Origin: Pantoea sp050157905 | GTDB taxonomy: Bacteria > Pseudomonadota > Gammaproteobacteria > Enterobacterales > Enterobacteriaceae | Assembly: GCF_050157905.1 (NCBI RefSeq) | Contig: NZ_JBKIWZ010000001.1 | Location: forward strand, 3,720,001-3,784,000 | Direction: 5' to 3' | Length of the DNA stretch: 64,000 nucleotides | In this document: positions 17,238 through 26,402 of the stretch, piece after piece | How positions within the stretch are numbered: position 1 is the stretch's first letter | How the letters are laid out: each line of letters begins with the position of its first letter | The notes under the pieces: model-generated | The model's input: only the letters and a program-made list of their open reading frames with translations | Database searches by the model: none | Told to the model about the DNA's origin: nothing | Made by a program: the position numbers and the translations under genes

Positions 17238-18740
17238 TTACCGACGACGGCCACCCAGCAGGCTGCCGAGTACGCCACGGATGATCTGACTGGTGATCTG
17301 GCGGGTGGCGCTTTTCGCCATCGTCTGCACTACCCCATCATGCCTGCCGCCGCGCGGGCCGGTATGACCAAAAAGAATATCTTTCAGTCCGCCGAGGATG
17401 CCGTTGTCGACGGCAACATCGCCGCCTTTGGCCGGCGGCGCGCTGGCCTTATCGCTGGCGGCCTGAACCCCCTGCTGCAGCTTTTCAAACGCCGATTCGC
17501 GGTCGACTTCAGTATCATATTTACCATACAGCGGGGAGTGATTGATCAGACCGTTGCGTTCATCACCGGTGACCGGCCCCATGCGCGAACCGGGCGCAAT
17601 TACCATCGCGCGCTCCACGACTGACGGGCTGCCTTTCTCATCCAGGAAGGAGATTAGCGCTTCGCCGGTGCCCAGCGCCTGAATCGCTTCCACGCTGTCA
17701 AAGGCCGGATTGGTGCGCAGGGTCTCGGCCGCGGTTCTGACCGCTTTCTGATCCCGCGGCGTAAAGGCGCGCAGGGCGTGCTGGACGCGGTTGCCGAGCT
17801 GGCCCAGCACCCGATCGGGGATGTCGGCCGGATTCTGCGTGACAAACCAGACGCCGACACCTTTCGAGCGGATCAGCCGCATCACCTGTTCAATCTTTTC
17901 CAGCAGCACCGGCGGCGCGTCGGTGAACAGCAGATGCGCCTCATCAAAGAAGAAGACCAGCTTTGGCTTATCCAGATCGCCCGTTTCCGGCAGGTGTTCA
18001 TACAGTTCCGACAGCAGCCACAGCAGACTGGTGGCGTAGAGTTTTGGCATCTGGCAGAGCTTTTCAGCAGCGAGGATGTTGATGACTCCTTTGCCGTTGC
18101 TGTCGACGCGCATCCAGTCGGCGATATCCAGCATCGGTTCACCAAAGAAGTGTTCCGCACCCTGCTGCTCCAGCGTCAGCAGTCCGCGCTGAATGGCACC
18201 GACAGAGGCGCTGTTAATGTTGCCGTAGTGACTCTGAAAGCTTTTCGCGTTGTCACCGATGTACTGCGTCATGGCCCGCAGATCTTTGAAGTCCAGCAGC
18301 AACAGGCCCTGGTCATCAGCGATGCGGAAAATAATCTGCAGCACGCCACTCTGCACCTCATTGAGGTTCAGCAGGCGCGCCAGCAGCAGCGGCCCGAGAT
18401 CGGAGACGGTGGCGCGCACCGGATGGCCTTTCTCGCCGAAGATATCCCACAGCACCACCGGATTGCTCTGCGGCTGCCAGTCGGTCACGCCGATTTTTGC
18501 CAGTCGCGCCTGCAGCTTTTCACCGGACTGACCCGCCATTGCCACGCCGGTCAGATCGCCTTTCACGTCGGCCATAAAGACCGGCACGCCGCTGGCGGAG
18601 AACGCTTCGGCCAGCTTCTGCAGCGTGACGGTTTTACCGGTGCCGGTCGCACCCGTGATCAGGCCGTGACGGTTGGCCATCTGCGGTAACAGGTGAAGTT
18701 CGGTTTCGGGGGTACGCGCAATCAGTAGCGGGGCAGTCAT
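17238..18740 (-). CDS. yjgR: HerA-like ATPase YjgR (DUF853)
   Basis: A 500-residue P-loop ATPase of the HerA/FtsK superfamily, function unknown in E. coli. Walker A is GATGTGKT at residues 30-37, with a Walker B block KLVFFFDEAHLLF in the middle and WFVTQNPADIPD as sensor region. The C-terminus is basic and glycine-rich (GSLLGGRRR). The start at 18740 (MTAPLLIARTPE) is preferred because AGGAG lies eight bases upstream and homology begins there; an upstream GTG at 18749 is less likely. It is unrelated in sequence to the defence HerA at 36021. Confidence 0.93.
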   Translation of the reverse strand: MTAPLLIARTPETELHLLPQMANRHGLITGATGTGKTVTLQKLAEAFSASGVPVFMADVKGDLTGVAMAGQSGEKLQARLAKIGVTDWQPQSNPVVLWDIFGEKGHPVRATVSDLGPLLLARLLNLNEVQSGVLQIIFRIADDQGLLLLDFKDLRAMTQYIGDNAKSFQSHYGNINSASVGAIQRGLLTLEQQGAEHFFGEPMLDIADWMRVDSNGKGVINILAAEKLCQMPKLYATSLLWLLSELYEHLPETGDLDKPKLVFFFDEAHLLFTDAPPVLLEKIEQVMRLIRSKGVGVWFVTQNPADIPDRVLGQLGNRVQHALRAFTPRDQKAVRTAAETLRTNPAFDSVEAIQALGTGEALISFLDEKGSPSVVERAMVIAPGSRMGPVTGDERNGLINHSPLYGKYDTEVDRESAFEKLQQGVQAASDKASAPPAKGGDVAVDNGILGGLKDILFGHTGPRGGRHDGVVQTMAKSATRQITSQIIRGVLGSLLGGRRR

Positions 18741-18857
18741 GCTTTTCACTCCTGGCTAAAGGGTATGCCTGAAGGATAGCAAGCCGGACGTCGGCAGGGG
18801 GAGAACAATCTGCCAGAAAAGGCGCCGCTGCCTGCCACGCAGCGGCCTGAAGCGGGT

Positions 18858-20429
18858 TTACTTCTGTACCTCTTCGAAGTTAAGCAGGCTGACGCCGATG
18901 CCCTGCTGCAGATGGCTGAGATTACTGCGCACCGCCACCTGAACCGCGCCCTGTAACAGCACGACAAACGGCGAATCCTGCTGGATGCGGGTCTGCAGCC
19001 CGGTGTAGAGGCTGCGGCGCTTCACTGCGTCGCTTTCTCCGGCGGCGGCGCGGGTCTGCGCGCTTAATTCCGGGATGGACCAGCCGACACGCCACGCCAG
19101 GGTTTTGCCGCCGCCCGGCACGTTAAAGGCAAAGGTGCTGGCGTTGGTATTGGGATCGATGTAGTCCGCGCCCCAGTAAGTGAAGATCGCCTGGAAGTCA
19201 CGGCTGCGCATTTTGCTCCACAGCTCTGATTCCGCCACCGGCTGGAGATCGAGCTGCACATCCGCTTTGGCAAAGCTCGCCTGCAGCGCCTGCGCTACAT
19301 CAATGTAAGGGGGCTGGTTCACCACCGTCAGCGCGATGCGGGTGCCCGGTTTAATGCCGCCTTTCTGCAGGATCGCCTGCGCCTTTTTCAGATCGTAGTG
19401 AAACGGCGTACCGTTCAGCGCGCCGTCGAATCCGTCCGGCAGGAAACTCTGATGAATGCGGTACTGACCTTTCAGCAGCTGGTTTGCCAGGCTGTCATAG
19501 TCGACCAGCCAGCGGGCCGCCTGCCACAGGGCCGGATTGCCCAGTGCCGGTTGCTGCGGGCTTTGGGTGTTAAAGCCGACGTAGTAGATCAGGCTGGACG
19601 GGAAGGCGTCGACGCGCACATCCGGCACGCTTTTCAGTGCCGCAATCTGGTCCGGGCCAAGCTGATAGGCGACATCCACGTCGCCCTGCTGAAGCAGCAG
19701 GCGGCGGCTGCCGGGATCGGCGACCCCTTTCAGCAGCACTCGTTTCAGGTGCGGCTTCTGCGTGCTGTGGGGGTTCGCCTCGAGCACCAGTGCCTGCAGC
19801 GGCACAAACTGTCTGATGGCATACGCGGCGCTGCCAGCGGAGTGCGTCTTCAGCCAGCCGTTGCCGTAGTCATTATTGCTGCCGTGTGCCTGCGCCACTT
19901 TGCTGTCGACAATTGAGGCGACCGGCGCGGTCAGCAGGCGCAGCGCCAGATCGCTGCCGATCTCCGCAGGCCAGCGCAGCTCAAGCTGGTGGTCATTTAG
20001 TACTGTGAACTGCTGGTCGATGTTTTCCGGCGTCCAGCCAAACTCGCCCAGGATAAAAGAAGGTGCCTTGTTGAGCTTTACCGCACGGGTTAAGGAGAAG
20101 ACCACATCCTGCGCGGTCAGCGGATTGCCGCTGGCGAAGCGGGCCTGCGGGTTAAGGTCAAACACCAGGCTGTGAGGCGTTTTTCCCGGCTGCCAGCGCG
20201 TGGCCGCCAGCGGTGATAGCTGCTGCGGATTTTGATGATCCGGCGCCAGCAGCATCTGATAGATATTGCGCAGGCTGCTGTTGCTAATCGTTTCAAAACT
20301 TTCGGCCGGGTCAAAACTGATAATGCCATCCAGCGGAACGGCGACCACCAGCGTATCGGCAGGCGTCGCGGCGTGGGCGGCGTGAGACAGCGCCAGAGCG
20401 GTAAAGAGTGATAAGAGCGTTTTGCGCAT
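18858..20429 (-). CDS. Peptide/nickel-type ABC transporter binding protein
   Basis: A 523-residue periplasmic solute-binding protein of family 5 (DppA/OppA type). It has a cleavable signal peptide (MRKTLLSLFTALALSHAAHA), then DTLVVAVPLDGIISFDPAES, a typical start of the mature domain, and VVFSLTRAVK and ALWQAARWLVDYD blocks. No permease or ATPase genes are adjacent, so it is an orphan that may work with a transporter encoded elsewhere. The ligand cannot be inferred. It is divergent from the dehydrogenase operon but separated by almost 700 bases. Confidence 0.85.
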   Translation of the reverse strand: MRKTLLSLFTALALSHAAHAATPADTLVVAVPLDGIISFDPAESFETISNSSLRNIYQMLLAPDHQNPQQLSPLAATRWQPGKTPHSLVFDLNPQARFASGNPLTAQDVVFSLTRAVKLNKAPSFILGEFGWTPENIDQQFTVLNDHQLELRWPAEIGSDLALRLLTAPVASIVDSKVAQAHGSNNDYGNGWLKTHSAGSAAYAIRQFVPLQALVLEANPHSTQKPHLKRVLLKGVADPGSRRLLLQQGDVDVAYQLGPDQIAALKSVPDVRVDAFPSSLIYYVGFNTQSPQQPALGNPALWQAARWLVDYDSLANQLLKGQYRIHQSFLPDGFDGALNGTPFHYDLKKAQAILQKGGIKPGTRIALTVVNQPPYIDVAQALQASFAKADVQLDLQPVAESELWSKMRSRDFQAIFTYWGADYIDPNTNASTFAFNVPGGGKTLAWRVGWSIPELSAQTRAAAGESDAVKRRSLYTGLQTRIQQDSPFVVLLQGAVQVAVRSNLSHLQQGIGVSLLNFEEVQK

Positions 20430-21114
20430 CGGAAAGGATCCTGAGTCGTCGATGTGCTCTACACTACCGGGCGGCGGATAATCTCAAAATGCCGGTTTGT
20501 TCTATGCTTTGCACAATATTTTGCGTCGAGGGATCTGCAAAAAGAGAAAACAGAATAGTATCTTTGCGTTATTATCTCGCAGCGAAAAGAACAGAAAAAA
20601 TAAAAAGAGTGACCGCAAACCATCACAGATTGCGCATTGTCTGATAGCCTCGCCACGATTATTACGTCAGGATAAGCGTCTGAGAAGATAAGCCTGCAGG
20701 AAAATATGATATTTATTTACTGGTTATTTAGCGTGATGATAACAGCGGTAAAATAATAACCCTTATTTCTGCGTTGAAATGGCTAAATACCCGATTTTTA
20801 TATGGATTTATCAGTAATTTTCCCGCTGTAACTCTCTTTCCTCTTTGTTACCCCTCCGCAACAGCATGATAAACTTTCACTCTGAAATATTTTAAATTCA
20901 ATTTTTACATTCAGAAATAGTTATATCCCTAAGATTGCCAGGTTATTAACCGATATGTTCCGTTAGTCACCGAACCATAATTTTACCTGCCTTTCCCTGT
21001 TCTGCCGTCGTCTGTCTTGTGTGTTCATCTCTGCGGAGCATTTTCCGCCTGCACGCATTTTTTTCGCGCCGGAACAGATAAGCCAGGTATTCAGCAGATG
21101 AGAGTCGTGCGGAT
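20430..21114. other. Divergent control region between binding protein and dehydrogenase operon
   Basis: About 685 bases, AT-rich in the centre (20680-20960), with no convincing gene. It must contain the divergent promoters of the solute-binding protein and of the three-subunit dehydrogenase. Its length suggests extra regulatory sites, but I could not assign a specific operator by eye. Confidence 0.45.
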
Positions 21115-21843
21115 ATGCTGTTAGAAAAACCCACCACCAGGCGTAAATTTTTGCTCGGTTCACTGCTGGCGCTGCCGCTCAGTGAACTGGTCTTCAAAGG
21201 CCTTACCGCGGCGCAGGCTGCGGAGATGGCCGCTCCCGAGTTAGCCGATTACAAACCGATCTTTTTCAGTGCCGATGAGTGGCAGTTTATTCTGGCCGCA
21301 ACCGACCGTCTGATTCCGGCGGGCGGCAAAGGCAAAGCGCCAGGCGCGCTGGAAACCAACGTGCCGATCTTCATCGACCAGCAGCTGCACAGCGAAGCCT
21401 TTGGCAGCGAAATCTATCTGCAGGGTCCATTCAATACCCAGGCACCGGCGACGCTGGGCTATCAGATCCCGTTTCGTCCTCAGCAGATCTACAAGACCGG
21501 GATCCGGCTGATCGATCAGTGGTCGCAGAACACCCACCAGAAAGCGTTCCATGCGCTGACGCTGGAGGAGAAAGATGCGGTGCTGACCCAGGTGAACAAA
21601 AACCAGATTGATTTTGCCGCGCTGGGCGAGGCCGATCTCAAACCGGCTCACTTCTTCAGCCAGCTGCTCTCCGATACCAAACATGGCTACCTGGCCGACC
21701 CGATGTACGGCGGTAATAAAGGCATGAAAGCCTGGATCGCCATCGGCTTCCCTGGCGCGCGTGCCAGCTTCACCGAATGGGTGAAACAGCACAACGTGCC
21801 TTATCCGCTGGGCCCGGTCAGCATCAGGGGCGAACGCGCATAA
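21115..21843 (+). CDS. Membrane-bound dehydrogenase small (gamma) subunit
   Basis: A 242-residue protein of the gluconate 2-dehydrogenase subunit 3 family. The N-terminus carries a twin-arginine signal, TRRKFLLGS followed by LLALPLSELVF, and an AQAAEM processing region, so it is exported folded. In these enzymes the small subunit is thought to carry its flavin subunit through the Tat pathway. It is first in a three-gene operon with the flavoprotein and cytochrome c, 31 bases apart. The substrate may be gluconate, 2-ketogluconate or sorbitol; sequence reading alone does not decide. Confidence 0.9.
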   Translation: MLLEKPTTRRKFLLGSLLALPLSELVFKGLTAAQAAEMAAPELADYKPIFFSADEWQFILAATDRLIPAGGKGKAPGALETNVPIFIDQQLHSEAFGSEIYLQGPFNTQAPATLGYQIPFRPQQIYKTGIRLIDQWSQNTHQKAFHALTLEEKDAVLTQVNKNQIDFAALGEADLKPAHFFSQLLSDTKHGYLADPMYGGNKGMKAWIAIGFPGARASFTEWVKQHNVPYPLGPVSIRGERA

Positions 21844-21874
21844 GGCGCTTCCACATCAGGTAAACAGGATTATC

Positions 21875-23644
21875 ATGGCACAGGTTACTAAGAAAGAAGT
21901 CGACGTCGTGGTCTGCGGCCTCGGCTGGGCAGGCTCACTGATGAGCATCGAGCTGGCGCTGGCAGGTCTGGAAGTGCGCGCGCTGGAGCGCGGCGGCGAT
22001 CGCGATTATGACGAATTCGCCTACCCGAAACCGGCGGATGAATATGCTTATGCGGTGCGCAACAAGGTGTTTGCGACCCCCGCCGAAGTGGCGGTCACCG
22101 TGCGCTACAACAGCAGCCAGACGGCCCTGCCAACCCGTAAGTGGGGCGCGTTTGCGCCGGGCACGGGCGTGGGCGGCGCCGGGATGCACTGGACGGCGGT
22201 TTTGATCCGTCCGACCCCGACCGATATCAAACTCAAGACCTACGTGGATCAGGCATACAAGCCGGGCATCCTGCAGGAAGATATGCGGGTGATGGACTTC
22301 CCGTTCAGCTGGGAAGAGATTGAGCCTTACTACTATAAATTCGAACTGATCTGCGGTCAGTCGGGCAACACCGGCAACCTGCGCGGCAAAATTCTGGAAG
22401 GCGGCGATCCCTTTGAAGGTCCGCGTTCTGAGCCTTATCCGCTGCCTGCGCTGGATGACACGCTGAACAACGTGATGTTTAAAGAGGCGGCCACGAAGCT
22501 GGGTTATCATCCGTTCCCGAACCCGTCGGCCTGTGTGTCGCGCGCGTGGAAAAACCCCTACGGCAACCAGATCGCCCCGTGTAACTACTGCGGCTACTGC
22601 AGCAAATACCCCTGCCTGAACTACTCCAAAGCCTCGCCGCAGACTGCGGTGATGGATTCGCTGAAGCGTATGCCGAACTTCTCCTATGAAGTGAACGCGG
22701 AAGTGATCAAGGTCGTGCTGAACGGTGATAAGAAAACCGCGAAAGGGGTGATCTATATTGATGCGCAGGGCAACGAGTGCTTCCAGCCCGCGAAAATTGT
22801 GGTGCTGAGCAGCTTCCAGCTCTACAACGTGCGGCTGATGCTGCTCTCCGGTATCGGTAAGCCTTATAACCCGATCACCGAAGAGGGCGTGGTCGGCCGC
22901 AACTATGCGTTCCTGTCGAACGGCGGCGCGACCCTGTTCTTCAAAGATAAGCACTTCAATCCTTATGCCACCGCGGGCGCGACCGGCCAGATGTTTAACG
23001 ATATCTCGCCAGGCAATTTTGACGGTCCGTCGCTGGGCTTCCTCGGCGGCGCGAAGATCCACAGTTCGCAGGCGACCGGAACGCCGATCAGTACCGCGCT
23101 GCCAAAAGGCACGCCATCCTGGGGCATGGGCTACAAAGAGGGGCTGGAGGAGTGGTATGGGCATTCGATGAAGATCAGCATCACCACCACCTGCCAGTCT
23201 TACCGCGATATCTATCTGGATCTCGATCCGAACTACAACGATCACCGCGGACTGCCGCTGCTGCGCATGACCTTTAACTGGAAAGAGAATGAGCTGAAGC
23301 TGCAGCAGCATCTGAAGGGTATCGTCGGCAACATCGCCAAAGAGCTGAACCCGGACAGCATGAGCATGAGCTTCCTGCCGATGGGCGCAGATTTCGATAT
23401 CACCAAATATGTCTCCACCCACAACGTGGGCGGCGCGGTGATGGGCGATAACCCGAAAACCTCGGCGCTCAACAAGTACCTGCAGAGCTGGGATGTGCAT
23501 AACGTCTTTGTGCCGGGCGGCAACGCCTTCCCGCAGAACTTCCAGGCGAACCCGACCGATACCATCGGTGCGATTACCCTGATGGCGGCACAGGCAATCA
23601 AAGATCACTACCTGAAAAATCCCGGTCCACTGGTACAGGCATAA
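21875..23644 (+). CDS. GMC flavoprotein large subunit (gluconate/2-ketogluconate dehydrogenase type)
   Basis: A 589-residue GMC-family oxidoreductase. The FAD-binding site near the N-terminus is GLGWAGSLMS (residues 15-24) with the E of ALERGG ending the second strand. The central NYCGYCSKYPC segment matches the cysteines that bind an iron-sulfur cluster in this subfamily. The C-terminal signature is FVPGGNAFPQN followed by NPTDTIGAITL. It lacks its own signal and should leave the cell with the Tat-tagged small subunit. Electrons would pass to the cytochrome c subunit encoded four bases downstream, then to ubiquinone in the periplasmic membrane. Confidence 0.92.
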   Translation: MAQVTKKEVDVVVCGLGWAGSLMSIELALAGLEVRALERGGDRDYDEFAYPKPADEYAYAVRNKVFATPAEVAVTVRYNSSQTALPTRKWGAFAPGTGVGGAGMHWTAVLIRPTPTDIKLKTYVDQAYKPGILQEDMRVMDFPFSWEEIEPYYYKFELICGQSGNTGNLRGKILEGGDPFEGPRSEPYPLPALDDTLNNVMFKEAATKLGYHPFPNPSACVSRAWKNPYGNQIAPCNYCGYCSKYPCLNYSKASPQTAVMDSLKRMPNFSYEVNAEVIKVVLNGDKKTAKGVIYIDAQGNECFQPAKIVVLSSFQLYNVRLMLLSGIGKPYNPITEEGVVGRNYAFLSNGGATLFFKDKHFNPYATAGATGQMFNDISPGNFDGPSLGFLGGAKIHSSQATGTPISTALPKGTPSWGMGYKEGLEEWYGHSMKISITTTCQSYRDIYLDLDPNYNDHRGLPLLRMTFNWKENELKLQQHLKGIVGNIAKELNPDSMSMSFLPMGADFDITKYVSTHNVGGAVMGDNPKTSALNKYLQSWDVHNVFVPGGNAFPQNFQANPTDTIGAITLMAAQAIKDHYLKNPGPLVQA

Positions 23645-23648
23645 GCGC

Positions 23649-24911
23649 ATGAATAAGCTGAAACTGAAATCTATTATGTTCGCCAACGCGGTGCTGCTGG
23701 CCAGCGGTTTTGCGCTGCCGGCTCACGCCGAAGATGAGGCGCAACTGATCAGGCAGGGCGAATATCTCTCCCGGCTGGGTGACTGCATGGCGTGCCACTC
23801 GCTGCCCGGCAAGCCTGCCTATTCCGGTGGACTGGCGATTGAGTCGAACCTCGGCACCATCTTCTCGACCAACATCACACCGGATAAACAGCACGGCATC
23901 GGTAACTACAGCGAGCAGCAGTTCTCTGATGCGGTGCGCAAAGGTATCCTGCCGGACGGCTCACGCCTCTATCCGGCGATGCCGTACCCGGACTACGCGA
24001 AAATCAGCGATGCCGATATCCACGCGCTCTATGTCTACTTTATGAAAGGCGTGCAGCCGAGCGCGGCGCAGCCGCCGGAAACCGATCTGAGTTTCCCGTT
24101 CAGTCAGCGCTGGGGGATGCGGTTCTGGAACTGGGCGTTCACTTCCGATAAGCCGTTCCAGCCGATTGGCGGCGCGTCCGCCGAGATTAATCGCGGCGCC
24201 TATATCGTTGAGAGCCTGGGTCACTGCGGCAGTTGCCATACGCCGCGCGGGCTGGGCATGAACGAGAAAGCACCGGACAGCGGTGACGATCAATTCCTGG
24301 CAGGCGGCAGCCTGAACCACTGGGAAGTGCCGTCACTGCGCGGGATACCGCACTGGAGCCAGCAGGAGGTGGTGGATTACCTGCAGACCGGGCGCAACGA
24401 TAAAGCGGCGGTTGGCGGAGAGATGACCTCGGTGGTGGAGCACAGCAGCTCACACATGACCGACGCCGATCTCAACGCCATTGCGGCGTACCTGAAGTTC
24501 CTGGGCGGTAACCCGCCGCTACAGGCAGTCAACGTGCAGGCGCAGCAGGCGACGGAAGCGAAACTCACTGCCGCGAAGAACCTCAGCGAAGGCGAGCGTC
24601 TCTATCTGGATAACTGTGGTGCCTGTCACTTCGTCACCGGCAAAGGCGCGCCTGGCGTCTTCCCGGAGCTGGATCAGGCGACCATCGTGAACGCTAAGGA
24701 TCCCACCGGGCTGATCCACACCATTCTGGCCGGGGCGCAGCAGCCCTCGACGGAGAAAGCCCCGTCAAAACTGGCGATGCCGGGCTTTGCCGGACGGCTG
24801 AGTGATGATGAAGTCGCACAGCTGGCGACCTTTATTCGTCAGGGCTGGAGTAACACCGCGCCTGCGGTGAGTCGCGATCAGGTTGCAGACGTGCGTAAAA
24901 CGCTGAAGTAA
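23649..24911 (+). CDS. Tri-haem cytochrome c subunit of the dehydrogenase
   Basis: A 420-residue periplasmic cytochrome with a Sec signal (MFANAVLLASGFALPAHA) and three haem c sites: CMACH near residue 47, CGSCH near 196 and CGACH near 323. Three CxxCH sites are standard for the cytochrome subunit of gluconate, 2-ketogluconate and sorbitol dehydrogenases. The C-terminal end lacks an obvious strong membrane helix, so anchoring is probably through an amphipathic segment. Last gene of the operon, followed by a nine-base-stem hairpin. Confidence 0.93.
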   Translation: MNKLKLKSIMFANAVLLASGFALPAHAEDEAQLIRQGEYLSRLGDCMACHSLPGKPAYSGGLAIESNLGTIFSTNITPDKQHGIGNYSEQQFSDAVRKGILPDGSRLYPAMPYPDYAKISDADIHALYVYFMKGVQPSAAQPPETDLSFPFSQRWGMRFWNWAFTSDKPFQPIGGASAEINRGAYIVESLGHCGSCHTPRGLGMNEKAPDSGDDQFLAGGSLNHWEVPSLRGIPHWSQQEVVDYLQTGRNDKAAVGGEMTSVVEHSSSHMTDADLNAIAAYLKFLGGNPPLQAVNVQAQQATEAKLTAAKNLSEGERLYLDNCGACHFVTGKGAPGVFPELDQATIVNAKDPTGLIHTILAGAQQPSTEKAPSKLAMPGFAGRLSDDEVAQLATFIRQGWSNTAPAVSRDQVADVRKTLK

Positions 24912-24920
24912 GGTCAGATG

Positions 24921-24947
24921 GCCCCCTCTGTTAAGGTGAGAGGGGGC
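24921..24947 (+). terminator. Hairpin after the dehydrogenase operon
   Basis: GCCCCCTCT and AGAGGGGGC form a perfect nine-base stem with a nine-base loop, ten bases after the cytochrome stop. There is no clear T run, so it may stabilise the transcript end as much as terminate. It lies between convergent genes. Confidence 0.6.
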
Positions 24948-24953
24948 TGTCTC

Positions 24954-25622
24954 TCAGTGAAAGGTGTGCGCCACTTCCAGCACGCCATTAATGACAAACT
25001 GCACGCCCATACAGACCAGCAAAAATCCCATCAGGCGCGAGATAGCCTCAATGCCGCTTTTCCCGACCAGCTTCATGATGGCCCCTGAACTGCGCAGCGA
25101 TATCCAGAGGATCAGGCTGACCAGCAGGAAGGTCAGCACCGGCGCAACGCTGATCACCCAGGCGGGAAAATCGACGCCGCTTTTGACCGTAGAGGCAGAA
25201 GAGATGATCATCGCGATCGTACCCGGCCCGGCGGTGCTCGGCATCGCCAGCGGCACAAACGCAATATTTACCGGCTCTTTGGCCTCATCCAGCTCATCCA
25301 GCTTCTGCTTCGCCTCCACCGAATGTCCCGCCGGCTTCGCCGGGAACAGCATCCGGAAACCGATAAAGGCGACGATCAGGCCGCCCGCAATGCGCAGGCC
25401 CGGAATGGAAATGCCAAAGGTATGCAGCACCGCGTTGCCTGCGTACCAGGCCACCATCATGATGGCGAAGACATAGAGGGACGCCTGGCGCGCCTGGCGG
25501 TTTCGTTCCTGGAAGTTCATCTCGCCCGCCAGCCCTAAAAACAGGGCTACGGTGGTGAGCGGGTTAGCCAGCGGCAGGATAACGACCAGCCCCAGACTGA
25601 CCGCTTTAATCAGTTCCAGCAT
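24954..25622 (-). CDS. marC: MarC family inner-membrane protein
   Basis: A 222-residue polytopic protein very close to E. coli MarC (221 residues). Landmarks are VVILPLANPLTTVALFLGLAG at the start, ISIPGLRIAGGLIVAFIGFRM, AMPSTAGPGTIAMIIS and GIEAISRLMGFLLVCMGVQF. Six or so hydrophobic segments are visible. Despite its name it has not been shown to contribute to multiple antibiotic resistance in E. coli, and its function is unknown. It follows a small unknown gene by 15 bases on the same strand, so the two are probably one operon. Confidence 0.93.
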   Translation of the reverse strand: MLELIKAVSLGLVVILPLANPLTTVALFLGLAGEMNFQERNRQARQASLYVFAIMMVAWYAGNAVLHTFGISIPGLRIAGGLIVAFIGFRMLFPAKPAGHSVEAKQKLDELDEAKEPVNIAFVPLAMPSTAGPGTIAMIISSASTVKSGVDFPAWVISVAPVLTFLLVSLILWISLRSSGAIMKLVGKSGIEAISRLMGFLLVCMGVQFVINGVLEVAHTFH

Positions 25623-25637
25623 CAGCGATCTCCCCGG

Positions 25638-26273
25638 TTAGTGTTTCGGCCGCTCCAGCGCCTCTAGCAGTTCCGGGAAGAAGTCCTGCAGGATTTCAGG
25701 CGTCATCAGTTCGGGGTACTGCATCAGATGTTCGCGGATACGTTCGTTTACCTCCGGCAGCAGACGCTGGGCGGCGGCGCTGGCGGTGATCCGGTGCTTC
25801 TTCATGGCGCGCAGCAGATCGGCAGACAGCGTGTCTTCATCGGTGTCATCTTCCACCATCTCCAGCGCATCGAGTTCGTCGAACATCTCCATCAGCGCTT
25901 CGGTCTGCGGGGTACGCGACTCATATTCACGCGGATGTTCATCTTCCAGGAAGCGCAGCATCGCACGCATGGGCGTGCCATCGGGCGTCGACGGCGGCTC
26001 TGCGGCGAACCAGCTCAGTAGCTGGTGCATAGTGACCTGATGGACGCGATATCCGCTGTCGACCAGTTCGTCGGCCAGCAGCTCGGCGGTTTCGTTCTCA
26101 ATCAGGCAGATATGAGTACGGTTGGGTTCGTACTGTTCCAGCCACTGGTAGATTTCTTCAATCACGCCATCGTCATACTCGAATTTTTTACTGAGATAGC
26201 TGCCATCCTGTTGGTGAACGCAGGCCTGAATCTGATCGGGGTCGAAGTAAAGTGCGATGTTGATGCCTTTCAT
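25638..26273 (-). CDS. Unknown protein with possible IS110-like RNase H fold
   Basis: A 211-residue acidic soluble protein that I do not recognise as a named family. Residues 1-90 (INIALYFDPDQIQACV, then IEEIYQWLEQ, ICLIENETAELLADELVDSG, YRVHQVTMHQLLSWF) resemble the N-terminal RNase H-like domain of IS110-type transposases in order and spacing. The expected first Asp after the GI motif is replaced by Ala, but a Glu in the LIENETAELL segment is kept. The second half is acidic and helical. It has no transposase C-terminal domain and is apparently cotranscribed with marC, so a domesticated or merely similar fold is possible. Confidence 0.55.
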   Translation of the reverse strand: MKGINIALYFDPDQIQACVHQQDGSYLSKKFEYDDGVIEEIYQWLEQYEPNRTHICLIENETAELLADELVDSGYRVHQVTMHQLLSWFAAEPPSTPDGTPMRAMLRFLEDEHPREYESRTPQTEALMEMFDELDALEMVEDDTDEDTLSADLLRAMKKHRITASAAAQRLLPEVNERIREHLMQYPELMTPEILQDFFPELLEALERPKH

Positions 26274-26402
26274 GCGTGCTGTCCTGTAGAAACCAAAACA
26301 ACACTATAGCGCCCAACCCCAGGTTAAGGGAATGTCAGGCGTCACAGCATCGGGGCGTTTGATACTCCCCTCGCGGCAGAGAGAGGAGCAGAGAGAAGGG
26401 GA

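Noticed and set aside
21935..23686. A 583-codon open frame on the minus strand opposite the GMC flavoprotein
   Set aside because: It mirrors the codon pattern of a high-GC gene, has no recognisable domain and lies wholly inside a clear flavoprotein gene.
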